DNA of 64,000 nucleotides from Aptenodytes patagonicus (lineage: Eukaryota > Chordata > Aves > Sphenisciformes > Spheniscidae), in contig NC_134959.1 in the NCBI RefSeq assembly GCF_965638725.1, forward strand, positions 15,053,417 through 15,117,416, given 5' to 3'. The translations under genes and the position numbers were made by a program. A model generated the notes under the pieces. It was not told the origin of the DNA and ran no database searches. It saw nothing but the letters and a program-made list of their open reading frames with translations. Positions 49,770 to 61,459 of the stretch are shown here, piece after piece. How positions within the stretch are numbered: the first letter of the stretch is position 1; the number at the start of each line of letters is the position of its first letter.

Positions 49770-52700
49770 GTCCTGAGCTTTTCTGGGTATTAAAGATCCA
49801 TTTCAGTGTTCCAAGAAGCTTGATGAAGTATTAAGCTTGATGCTCTGGCAAAACCCCAAGTTACATAATTATATTATTCCGCTTACTCGAATTGTCCTTT
49901 CAATTTCAAATAGAGATGATACAGCCCTTCTCAAAGGGTAGTTTTCCCGTGAATTGTTAAATAGCTGCTGCATTCCCGCAGTGGATAAAGCAATTTCTCT
50001 CTGTTCACCTCTTAACCATGTTTTTCTAGTGGTATGATGAAATGTTAAATTATATAGTGCAAACTTCTATATTAAGATAAGTCCTCATTAGGTGGATCTA
50101 CTTTGCATTTTTTTCTTTACTAACGAAAATGTTTACTGTAGTAACTCCAGAAAATATCTGACAGACTAATAATTTCTACTGTATCTGTGCATCAGCCACA
50201 ATTTTTTATTCTCTCTGCAAGTACGTAAGCACAAAATTAAAATCTGACTATGCTGTTGTGCAGATTGTTAGGAGCCGGGGGTTGCTTTTTTTTTTTTTTT
50301 TTTTGGAATGCACAGCATAGCTGATGGCAAACTTTGGCTCGGATATCTTTATTACTTGTGATGATATAAGAAATGAGAGAACTAGCCTGATTCTCAGATC
50401 TCAAGGTGAATTTGCATTCAAGAAAACTATTTGCGGTCAATTGTCTCACAGCAAGGAAATAGAAAAACCTAGTGATAACTTGTGTTCAATACAAGTTGGT
50501 AGTAATTGCAAAGACCCAATCTGCTACAGTCAATTTAACTGCAAAGTTGAACTTCTAGCTTGTCCATTAGAAGGTTGAACAGAGCTATTACACACTTGGG
50601 GAAGTGTAGTAGCTTTTCCATCCTGTTCTTTTCCCAGGGCAGTGTCAAGCTGTAAGAGACGCAGGTAGTAGCATCAACTCATAGATTTGGGGCACATTCT
50701 GCCATTGTTTACTGCTGCTTTCAGAGAAATTTCTCACATGGACATCCCTGCTGCTGTCTTGCTAGAGTTCTTGTTATAGGTGGTGCTTTAAAATAGTTTA
50801 TAGTAAAGTAGTGACAGGTCTGAAGAAACTTTCACTTCCCATTTTCCGAGCCTGCAGAGTGCTGGTTTCTAGGGAACAGAACGCTGTGCCACTGGGTCAA
50901 GCCAGCAGTAAGCTTGAGTTAGTTAAACTTGAGTTTGGGAGTTAAGAAAGGTTGAAGACAGCTTTTGGACAGCCAGTTGTATATTGTTCTGCTGCTCCAG
51001 TAAGTCATCATGATTATTTTTGAATGGGAGTAGTTCACGGAAGGCAATGGGACTCCTTATTTTGATGTAGGCAAATACTTGCACGAACAGTTAAAGAATG
51101 AGTCAGTTACAACAGGTGCTCTGCTGCAATAAAAGGCTTAAATTTCCATTATTAGAACTGGTTTTGCCTCCTCCCAACAGTTGTTCCTTAAAACTTCCTT
51201 TGGTTTGCTGTTCTGCTACAAGTTTTAATTTTACTATTACGTAAAGCATTTGCTGCTCTTGAGTAGCAGATTGTAGATCACAAATAGCCTTAGACCAGCA
51301 GTTTTCTACTACATTTGAGGCTATGTGGATATTGGTTTTAAAAGAGGTTGCAAAAATATAGATGTCAACAGTGAATAATTATGAAAGGAAGTTTGGAGTT
51401 ACATTTTAACTGTTCCGGTGCCTGGGTTTGTCAGTAGGATTTAGGTGCAGATAATTAAGATAGAAATTGTATATTATTAAGATTTAATTAGAAAATGATA
51501 GAAGGTGCAAGTGCCTCTTAGTGTGGTAACATAATATGTAATCATACATAAATACGTGTAATTGGCTTTGTTATTTACTACTGAGTTAAGAACACTGCAA
51601 ACTTTCAAATAGTCATGAAGAATACTGATAGTCTTCAGAAAGCTTAACTGTGCACTTCTCTATTTGCTAGGCAATATAATTAGATCTATATTAGAATATA
51701 CCTACAAACTTTTCTGGTTTAAGTCAGGAAGTTCAGGAATTTCAAAATAAGATTAGCATATATTTTACAATTTTTATGGATTGTATCATAGATGGGATCA
51801 CATTTTTCATTGAAGACAGGAATTAATTATAAAAATAATGCTGTGTGGTTGATTATTTTCAAAGTGACAGCCGAGGCCGATATTACTAGTGCCTCAACAA
51901 AAAGATCTTGTCGCCAAAATGGAAAAAAAAATAGAATGGATAATAGGGCTACTGAAACAGCATAGCAATATTCCAGATTTAACATCTCTATTGCTCTTGA
52001 TTTCTTGACATACTTCTCAGTCTTTGATAAAAAAATTTGCCCCTCCATTTAGAATGTGTTTGAATTGCAGATGTTTTTGTGAAATCACTGGTCTTAATAC
52101 TATTTATTTGCAAAGTTTGAGATTATTTTAAGCATAATTTTATTTTCTGGATTTAAAAAAATAATTCTTTTGGTTATTAATACCTTCAAAGCTGGCATGG
52201 TTAATGCTTTTGCATTGTTTTAACAAAACTAAGCTCTGATAATTATACTATCGTATAGAAACTTACGGATTGACTTCTGTTCTATTTAGGTGTCATTTGT
52301 TTGAAAGTAGTTACAAAAGTCCTGAATTGACTTGGTGCATTTATACTTTTCAATTAAGTGTAGCAAATGTTTTTAATAAAGCTGTCTGTTGAGAAAGATG
52401 GCCTCATCATAGGAGGAATATCATACTATATAGAATATGCCTATTAATCTGCAGCAGAAAAGTTGGTTCTTTTGGTGGGGGAATTATAGTGCATTAATGA
52501 TAAATCTGGTAGGAAGATTCAGTCTTAAAGCTTCTCATGGAAAATAAGAACAAAGAAAGATGGTATTTCAACAGCCATCTGTCAGTTGGCATGTCAATGG
52601 TATTTTTATATAGGTGAGATTTCACACTGAAGCAGCCTTCCAATAGCATTTCTCACCAGGGCTGGGTTATGGTGGATGGATTTTGAAAGTTAATGTAGTT

Positions 52701-54669
52701 AGAACTATTTCTCACTTCTTGGTTACTGTGACCATCACCTGGAACTACGCTTTCTAATTGATGCTGCTTTCTTCAACTTACTGGTAGAAGAGTAATAACC
52801 TTACCCAAACATATTTTTCATGCTTCTAGAATAGAAAATCAAAGTATGACATGAAACCCTTGGCGAGAGGTTTAACAATATTTAATGCCTTAATTCAAAA
52901 TAGTATGCATATACTGTTGTGAGCCAAGCTATGAGTGAGTAGTTAGAACGTGGGGTAAACTTTATTATAAGAAAGCTATTAAAGCACCAATAATGTTATT
53001 GTATATAAATGCAATGTATATAATGCAATGATGCATTACTGAGCATGCAAAATATCTTAAAGCAAAAGATACTGAGTTCATTGTTTTGTTAACTTGACAA
53101 CAGCTTAAATGCCAGCATGAGATTATTTCATTCCTGACTGTTTTTTCAAAAAACATAAAGGAGGCTAATCTATGTCTGTAGCCCTCTGTCACAATGTTAC
53201 AACCAACCTTGCTGCCACAGTGGCATTATGCGTTTAGCCTTATTCTCCAACCATCTGAAAAAGACAGGAAAATGTATTGAATTGTGCTTCCTCTTAATTA
53301 TGAAATCTGTTATTACTTTTGCTGTCAGGATTATTTCTATCAATGGGGTTTAAAAAATCCAGTAGCATTAAGTATTTATCTAGAAAAATCTTACCTTTTC
53401 ATGCCACTCTAAGAGAAGCATTAAAGGTGTGCATTAAGGAAATACGCTATCCTACATAATAACAGTACTGTAATATGAACGTCTCCTTTGCTGGAATCTG
53501 ATCAGTTCATATTAGAAATATCTAGTAAAACTTCACAGCTTAGTAGACCGCTTATCAGTACTTTTCTGATTTTTGGCTTGGTGCTGCTGTATGAATGGGT
53601 CACTGTTCAGCACTGCCACGGTAACAAATTGTTTGACTGTGATTCAGGGTGGACATGATCAGTTCAGCTTTGTACCTGCTCTCTCTTTTCTGTTCCTGTA
53701 TTGACAAGCAAAGGTAGTGTCCTGTAACAAGTGCCAGACTGGAGGAGATAGCTACTGCAGAGGTGATTGCCTGTAAGACCAACACTTTGTAGTTTGTTGA
53801 GGAAGTGCGTTCTAGTTTATCAAACAGTATTTATTAGGAATTCAAGTTGACAGATTTAAATGCACAATTTATCATGTAAACTCTTATCACTAAGGAATAA
53901 CTGTTAAATAAAAACATGATTATATTTAGAGGCTCTTCCAGGATCCAAAGTACACTGGGCAATTGTAACATTATCACCATTTTATATATAGAAAGTTGAG
54001 CTACTCGTCTTATGTAATTATTACAGCCTTATGAAATTTGAGCGTAGTAGTGTACACAGATAATGTACATTCCTTAATCCGAGTGTCCTATTATATTCTT
54101 TATTTAATCTTTGTTTATCTCATCCCTTAGCAATAAATTTTAGGGAGTCAATCCTCATTCTCCTTCTACTCCAAAATGTTTCTTTTAACTTCTTTAAAAA
54201 ACAAAACCAAACAAAAAAATCCCATACCTTTCTTACAAGTTTTTAAAAAAAAAAAGTTACTTTCATGATGACTTTAGGCCTTTCTAAAATAAATGTAGTA
54301 ATAGTTTAATTATAAAAGCAGTTTATGTAATGCTGATACATTTTCATGATTTTAATTTTTTAATGTGTTGTCTTCTCTTTAGAACTAACACACGTAAATG
54401 CCGCATCTATCCCATGATGAGCTACTGAACTAGCACTAACGCTGCAGGTTTCTTTTAGTTCTCCAGTTCCTAAATTCTTTAACTGTTGCACATATGGATT
54501 TAAACAAAGAAAAATACAGAATACTTCAGGTTGAGCATCATTTAGTACAATCAAAATAATTAATGATCAAGTCATCTGAGAAATTGCTCAAGCTTAATTT
54601 TCAGAAATGCAGGTTATTTTGCAGCAATGTATAAATGACAAGACCAATTCAAGTGGTACAAAGTATTCT
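49770..54669. other. Intergenic DNA between ITFG1 and the NETO2 promoter
   Basis: About 4.9 kb of AT-rich sequence without recognisable exons, RNA genes or transposons, apart from a poly(T) run. Late termination of ITFG1 transcription and distal NETO2 control elements would fall here. Confidence 0.7.
50286..50304 (+). repeat. Poly(T) tract of 19 nt
   Basis: An uninterrupted T run in the intergenic DNA between ITFG1 and NETO2. No attached transposon sequence is recognised. Confidence 0.8.
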
Positions 54670-55009
54670 GCTCACTGAAATGCTAAACTTTATTTACACA
54701 GCTTTCTATCAAACATTACTAAAGAATTGGTGGTACGTAAACAATGGTACATGCAATTTCACCCCCTTACTAAGAAAAATAAATTTACAGTTGTGTTAAA
54801 GACCAAATGCTATTATATATAGTCTGTTAACTAAAAGGCCTTGTGAGACATTCAGGTCTAATTTTAATACTTTCCAAATAAATACCAAATAACGCAACAT
54901 TTACAAATAGCACACCAGCAGTATTTTCACGGTAATCATTTTACAAATCAGAATTTAGTATTTCAATTAAGCAAATGAGTAGCAGCTCCTTCATAAATAT
55001 TAAGGCATG
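54670..55009 (-). other. ITFG1: ITFG1 3' UTR (probable)
   Basis: AT-rich sequence after the TGA. The first canonical AATAAA on the minus strand is at 54694-54689, giving a 3' UTR of about 330-340 nt. Further hexamers exist at lower coordinates, so longer forms are possible. Confidence 0.55.
54689..54694 (-). terminator. ITFG1: Probable ITFG1 poly(A) signal AATAAA
   Basis: The minus strand reads GTAAATAAAGTTTAG about 315 nt after the stop codon. It is the nearest canonical signal on the gene strand. Confidence 0.55.
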
Positions 55010-55069
55010 TCACATAGCATCAAAATGGAACCGATGAGCCTCCTGTCGCTTCTCTCTGTCATCTGCTTT
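55010..55069 (-). CDS. ITFG1: ITFG1 last coding exon (cytoplasmic tail and stop)
   Basis: Coding part of 60 nt, phase 0, encoding KADDREKRQEAHRFHFDAM then TGA. The acceptor is TTTTTCAG. This is the short charged cytoplasmic tail characteristic of ITFG1. Confidence 0.96.
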   Translation of the reverse strand, partial: KADDREKRQEAHRFHFDAM

Positions 55070-58000
55070 CTGAAAAATAATAATAAAAAAACACTTTGTG
55101 GGATATAGAGCAATAATGTTACAGAAATGAGTTGTCAAATGTCAGAGAATGGTTGATTTTTTCCAAGTCACTCATTTGACAAAAGGCAAAAAGCTTAGTA
55201 AAAGGCCCCAATAATTAGCTTTTAAATGATGCCAGTTTGAGATAGCAATAATCTACTCAAAATTGGCTTCTGCTGTTAATGCTCAGCTGTTTTAGTATTT
55301 ATGACCCATTATTTTCTATTATTTCTAATAATGCCTTTTTAAGGGGAATATTTCAAAAACGAAGAATGTTTCTAGTATGCATTTATTTAGTCTGCATTAT
55401 AAAAACGAGATGAAATTACTCTGGATTAACTGTAAATGTCATCTATGGTACACTTAAAATGAGATTCTTGTTAAAAAATTCTGTTAAATATGAATTTAGA
55501 CAAAGATGGCAGTTCAACCAACAATTAACAGCACCAAGTAGGCTAAAAATGTTCCATGTTTTTGTCTGTATTACGAAAATACGAGGTAGGATGCGTTTCC
55601 CTGCTTATTTATGCAGAACACACATTGATCTGCTGAAAGAGTAGTTTGGATGGTACCTGGAAAAGAGAAGCATATTTAAATTGTACCTATAATCCATGTA
55701 ATGTGTAAAAACATGTCCTCTCCCACAAGCCTCCTCTTGTGTTCTAAAGCAGTAACAGTATGAAAGCACTTAATAAAGGATTTTTGAACACATAGTGTGA
55801 ACTTTTCTAGAAAACAGTGTTTTTGTCATGACAGACAGTATGTGTAAATCCTAGCATAAGAGAATTTACTAAAACAGATTTAAATGCTTTTTAGCTTGCT
55901 TATACGTAACTTTTTTTTTTTTGATGAGTAAAATGACGAAAAGCCTTTACACTATGCTGTTGTGTGGGCATTCAGATTTATATCTCAGTTGATAAATATA
56001 CATGACAATTTTGGTAGAAATCGGTGCACGTGTTCTGCCATGAAAGTTTGTCATCTGCTTTGGCTCAAGGCCAAAGATTTCTTCATCACACAATGTTTAT
56101 GTATGATAGCAACTCCATTGGATTAACTGTGGATTTTACTGCATTTTGTGGCAGCAGCAGAGCTGTCAGTGGAGTTTAAGATACAGCAGTCTGGCTTTTT
56201 GGCAGGGACTTTATCAATGTCAGTAGTATTCTGAATGTCAAAAATGGGGTGGGAAGAAGGGAGTGGCATACTCTTTCCTACTTTTAAATGCTTGTCACAT
56301 TGCACAAAATTTTAGTCTCACTTAGAAAGCAATTTTCACTCCATTTCTCGTATGCTTCCTGAAAAAATTACTACTTCAAATTTGACAGTAACTGATACTC
56401 TGATGAATCCATCAAAACTTCTCTAGCAGTATTATCATCAATGTGTCACGTTCACATGACTAGCCTCAAGACCACAAAGAAAGTTATAAAGAATCAGAAT
56501 ACAGGAATATCAAGGTCCTTACAACAATATAGTCTGCTACATTAGCGAAGATGAATAATGGTGCAAATTATTCCTCAATTTCTTTTTCATTTGATGTATC
56601 AAAATTAAAAACTAGTAACTGAGATTTAAAAGCTTTTTTTTTTTAATGGATCCAAAATTTCTATGGCACAACAGAGCAACATACTAACCCTAAACCCTAC
56701 CGTTATTTAAACAATACAATACTTGGCTGACAGAAGAATGTGTAAGAACTATTGTAGACAAAGGGCTCCTACTACTACTTATCTGCAGAGGTCAAAGTAC
56801 ATGGTTTATTTTAACTGCTAAATAAAACACTGCAGCTTACAGACAGATATATCTTCTGGGGGAAAAGAAGAGATTGTAACTGCCAGTACATTTCCCCCTC
56901 CTTTCTTTGCTATAGGTACTCTAGAGTCTGTAAGGGAAAACAGCATTTAAGCAGAACAGTGTTTTTATGAGAGGATTACTGAAAGAGGCAGTAAACTAAG
57001 AACAAGCTTAGAAACAAGGAACTTTGGAGGTCAGTGATGCACAATACAGCCTTGGTCAAGATTCTTATTTGTTCTCAACCATTTCTTCTAAAAATTGGGA
57101 AGGTAAAAATCAATAGGAGGGCATTGGAAAATTATAGGAATTAACAAATGTTTATACAGTAGTCTGAAAATACACACAATTTATCCAAATATTTGTGCCT
57201 ATTTTGAGCAAGATGCAGCTGTTGGAAATGAGTTTATAATACAACCAATACACCACTTCATTCACATATACCTAATGGGGTTTAAAATGGCTCAGAAAGC
57301 ACTCACTGTGGGCTGAGTGCTTCTTTACATTACAATACACAGATTATTATACGAAGAATTGTTTTAAGCTTTGACATTAAATCTCCATTTCTCCAGATGG
57401 AATTATACATAGTTAATCCTTCTGCAACTCAAAGTCCAAGTATTTTTTCTGCTACTCTTGTTGCTTAAGATGTGTTGGAGACAGAGTTAAACCCAGCCAG
57501 TGCATAGTCCTAGCTACCACTTAGCAATGCTTTCTTGGTACAGTAGGACATGCTAAGGACAGTCATCATAAACTTCGTATTTCTTTGCTTTGTGTGTTTT
57601 ATTTAAATATGAAGCATGCACAAAGCCTATCTGGATGTTTAACAAGGTCATTTTATTTCCACAAGCACAAAATAACAAACAGTTCTACCATGTCAAAATG
57701 TGCAGTAATTTTATTTGACAGCTGAGATTATGGTTTGGGTATGTAGTAGCATTTATTGGCAATCCTGCCAGTTGGATATGATTGTGAGCTGAGCATAGTT
57801 AGGGAAAATGGGAATGCATTTCTTTTGTGACATGAAAGGCCCCTTTCAAAATGCTTCTTCAAATCAATGGATTTCTATACACTGCATGTATAATTCAGGC
57901 ACACAGAGCAAAGCAGCCAATACGTACGATTTACTCCCTATACAGTCTTGAATGCTAATGTCAGTGCAATCAGCAAAGAGATACAGAAAAAGACCTTTTC

Positions 58001-61000
58001 CTTATTTTTAGATTACCAGCAGAACTCAAGATAAGTAAACTGAGTTTATGTTCCATTTTCCAAAACAGTACTCCTTAAAACTCTGCAAAATAGAAAGCTT
58101 AGATACGAAACAAAAATGTCTCATTCAGTTAGGAATAACAGCTTAATGGCAAAAGCTTATCCATGTGGCTCTTCCTTTCCCTTTTTAAGTGTCTTAGAGC
58201 TTAAAGAAAAACAATGCCAATTTTTAAGCTAGCAGTAAATACTGAATTAATAATAAACACCTTTTGGGAATAATGCAGTCTGTGTCAGAAATTATACTGT
58301 AGAAAACTACTCAAAAGACCCCAATGTACAAGACTGTAAAATATTTGGAAGTGTTAAATAGTATAGAAAACAGAAAAAAATCTAGTTAATTACACTTACC
58401 TTTTCTTGCCAGTGTAATATGCCAATTATTGCAAGGATGAAAACACAGACACCAATTAAGGCTATAGCTGTTAGCAGCACAATGTTACTTGGGGTCAGAT
58501 ACAGCTTGGCACTCCAGCTATACAAAAGAAAATACAAGGAGACGTTAATACCTTTCATTAAGAAGGATAAAATAGTTTTAACTTATAAAGATGAAAAGAG
58601 CCTGCTAGTGTAAGAGAGGTAACAACTTTGTCTACAGAAACTAGTGGCTATACTTAGAGACTGAAGCTTTATGGTGTTTATTTGGAAATATATGGCTTAA
58701 TAGAATTAGTTCCAGGTAATGCCATGTCTAAATTAATTTTCTGTTTAACTTTCCAAGAATGCTATGGATACCCTCAGGGACTGACTTTTTTCTCATTAGG
58801 AGATTTATCTCCCACCCCTGCCCAGGACAAAGTAAAATGTGTAGGAAAACCTTCCACAAAACTGCCTGGGGCCTGGGGAGATGGAGAAGCAGGGTTAAAT
58901 AAGCCTGTAAGATAGATTGTTTCCTCCACATGAGAAGCTCCTCTTGGACAGGCTCACGGGGTCCAATTGGTGAGGCATCTCTAAGTCTGAAGTTTACCCA
59001 GGAACAACTGCAGTTGTAAGCAACAGAACCAGTTGATTATGGCAGGAGAATGCTGGAGAACAACAAAATTAAGCACTTTAAGGGCTTCTGGAAGACATCA
59101 CTCGAATGTTGTGGGGTCCTGAGGCTCAGTTAACACCCTTTTTGTGCTCCAGGCTTTTGATCATGGGAAAGCTGTCAGCAGGAGGCTCTATGTTGAGGCA
59201 GCACTGAGGCCTCTCACGAAACAACATATCTATGTTAAAAAAAAATTATAAATTTAAGAAGTATTTGTTATGAAATCTGATTTCTTCTGGGGATTCTATC
59301 CTCTGCTATTCTACAGTGTCCATAAACTTACTTTATAGGAAGGCAAAAATAGTTGAAGGATAAGACGACAGAAAAAATTCTGCGTAACACATACCTTTAA
59401 ATACCTCAAGACTATAAGTAAATTTTCTTCATCTGGCAGATGCTATTCCTGTGGTTATTAATTAGCAACTCAAGTGGCACATCACTTCTCAACTGTTATT
59501 CGTCCTATAGTAAAATTAACTGCTGAAACTGATGTCAGAATCATTTCTGCATGATAAATACAAATGACCTCACTAGTAGATCAAGTGGCAAAAAGCAGCT
59601 GGAATATGTCACTAATGTTTTCTCTAATAGCAAAGAGAGAAACATGCTCTCTTTCTGGGATAAACATTTTAATTGCAAAATGAATTCAGTGTTCAAGCTC
59701 TTGTGTAACCAACCTGTTCACCTTTACTTAAAGAAAAACATTCATACCTGTGGCAACAGATGGGCATTTAGAAGGGCTGAAATAAAGCTTTTCTATGCAA
59801 CTAGACAGAAATTGCATGTTTGGTGAAACAAAAATGCTTGCTTCAATCATTACCATCCTTGCAATTTGTCAAAAAGCATGTTGGTAAATCTCGCATATAT
59901 GTTATTATTTACAGGAGTTGAGCTAGTAATACATTTTGATTGTATGAGCTGGTAAGAGAGTTTGATTGCTTACGGGCACTATCTAAGAGTCTGTGTAAAT
60001 ACTTAAGCATTCTGCCTAGCCACAGAGGCAACTACATCTACAGAACTGAACCCTCCCCATTGTTCTTAAATTTGCTTTCTATACAAGTGACTGTTTTTAA
60101 GTCTACACATAACACCTAATTTAAACTCTGTATTAATGTAATTTTGTGAAGGGCAAATCAAAATGATGAAGTTACCTTCGAGGAACATTATGAGGATAGG
60201 GGATGACTATAAGCTGGGAGTTTGGTATGATAGCTGTCCATTCTTGTTTTCTTATGGACTGAAAGAAAAACAAAGGCTATGTCAATTCCTAACAAACCAA
60301 CACACTTAAAAGCAAAGAAATTCTCTGCTGAAAGTCTTACAGCTGAAATAATACATAATAATAACATAATAATTGGACCCTCAGATCTAATACACATTTA
60401 CCATATAAACAAGCACTATATATCTGTGCTAACATTTATAGACAACTGCAGTCATCTTTCGGTCTTAGTGTTAGCTTGAGAGCTTATACACCCCCCAAAA
60501 AACCAGGCATGCAAGGTTCTTTTTGGCAAACTTTTCTGTATACAAAAGGAGAACCAAAAACCCAGTTGCTCTTTTTTTATTTTAAATGTAAGTGATTATT
60601 CCCTTACATTTGTATAAACGTGTGTATAAATTCTGAAAGCTCCAAAGTGCTTGTAAAAAGCAAAAGAAAGTAAAAGCAAAATAACTGTTGCTGACATGAA
60701 ACACAGCATCTGCTTAAAAAGTACAAAGCAACAACTTAATAGGGAAAGAAGAAAAGAACCAATTCTACAAAGGAGGCAGGCAAAGCAATTATCCAAATCA
60801 GAATTTGGCCAGTATGCGAATTCGACTACGTCACTTTTTAAAGTAGTACCATCAGATCTTTAGAGACCGAAAATGGTCAGGACCCTACTTTTATGTTTCA
60901 GCTGAAGATTAGATAATCACGGTCATCTCCACCTCCCATCATACTGACTGTGGTTTTATCACTGAGGCAGAAAGGATTATGTGAGTTTACAGGCTGGCCA

Positions 61001-61459
61001 GACCAACCCCAGGAAAGTCTTACAGCTGAAAACATAATAATTGGACCCTCAGATCTAATACACATTTACCATATAAACAAGCACTATATACCTGTGCTAA
61101 CATTTTAGACAACTGCAGTCATCTTTCGGTCTTAGTGTTAGCTTGAGAGCTTATACACCCCCCAAAAAACCAGGCATGCAAGGTTCTTTTTGGCAAACTT
61201 TTCTGTATTCAAACTTAGTTCTTTGATATTCTTGCTACTGAAAAAAAAGTGTCCATAGCAGTATTTCCATCCAAACTCTATTAGGAAAGGTAACACCATA
61301 AATATTAGCTTGACAGTCTTAAATCTCAACTAACCTTTTCTCCTAAAGGACGAGGAATGCCAACATACAAGTGGTCGAGGAAATTAGCACTACGTCCCAA
61401 ACCTAGCACATTGTATGGCAACTGGAGAGCAAAATGTGCTGACTGGCTAAGCTGTCCAG
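55010..61459 (-). CDS. ITFG1: ITFG1 (TIP/LINKIN), 3' four coding exons, partial
   Basis: A type I membrane protein with FG-GAP-like ectodomain repeats, described as a T-cell modulator and as an adhesion-linked protein that binds RUVBL1/2 and tubulin (literature knowledge). Only the C-terminal ~128 residues are present: exons 61459-61335, 60258-60176, 58517-58400 and 55069-55010. They join in frame and read through a membrane-proximal ectodomain segment, the single transmembrane helix and a short charged tail ending RFHFDAM. The N-terminal exons lie beyond the right edge; human ITFG1 is about 300 kb, so this is expected. The gene lies upstream of NETO2 on the same strand, as in human. Confidence 0.95.
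55070..58399 (-). other. ITFG1: ITFG1 last intron
   Basis: About 3.3 kb, AT-rich, GT-AG. No exon, transposon or RNA gene recognised. Confidence 0.85.
58400..58517 (-). CDS. ITFG1: ITFG1 coding exon with the transmembrane helix
   Basis: 118 nt, phase 2 in and phase 0 out. It encodes WSAKLYLTPS followed by a hydrophobic span (IVLLTAIALIGVCVFILAII) and GILHWQEK. The acceptor is TTGTATAG and the donor AAG|GTAAGT. The helix is the only membrane segment expected in the protein. Confidence 0.96.
58518..60175 (-). other. ITFG1: ITFG1 intron before the transmembrane exon
   Basis: About 1.7 kb. A patch of higher GC at roughly 58700-59220 differs from the surrounding AT-rich DNA and may be an old transposon fragment; I could not assign it. 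Confidence 0.8.
60176..60258 (-). CDS. ITFG1: ITFG1 coding exon (third from last)
   Basis: 83 nt, phase 0 in and phase 2 out, encoding SIRKQEWTAIIPNSQLIVIP then YPHNVPR plus two bases. The acceptor is CTTTCAG and the donor AAG|GTAACT. The introns on both sides are short for this gene. Confidence 0.95.
60331..60541. repeat. Direct duplication, copy 1 (211 bp)
   Basis: This segment recurs at 61014-61208 in the same orientation. Across the shared length I see one substitution (ATATATCTG versus ATATACCTG), one 1-bp indel and one indel of about 15 bp in an AT-rich stretch near the left end. Both copies fall in the same ITFG1 intron. Confidence 0.9.
61014..61208. repeat. Direct duplication, copy 2 (195 bp)
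   Basis: Second copy of 60331-60541, offset by about 683 bp at the left end. Identity is near 99 percent apart from the two gaps. It ends about 127 bp before the ITFG1 exon donor at 61334, so it sits close to functional splice sequence. Confidence 0.9.
61335..61459 (-). CDS. ITFG1: ITFG1 coding exon (fourth from last)
   Basis: 125 nt, phase 1 in and phase 0 out. After completing a split codon it encodes GQLSQSAHFALQLPYNVLGL and RSANFLDHLYVGIPRPLGEK. The acceptor is ATTTCAG and the donor AAAAG|GTTAGT. It is part of the membrane-proximal ectodomain. Confidence 0.95.

Larger units (their letters stand above)
60259..61334 (-). other. ITFG1: ITFG1 intron holding the duplication
   Basis: About 1.1 kb, GT-AG. 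Around a third of it is the two duplicated segments; between them (60542-61013) is AT-rich sequence with no match I recognise. Confidence 0.85.

Noticed and set aside
56684-56699. Telomere-like CTAACCCTAAACCCTA
   Set aside because: Fewer than three units and imperfect; not an interstitial telomere array.
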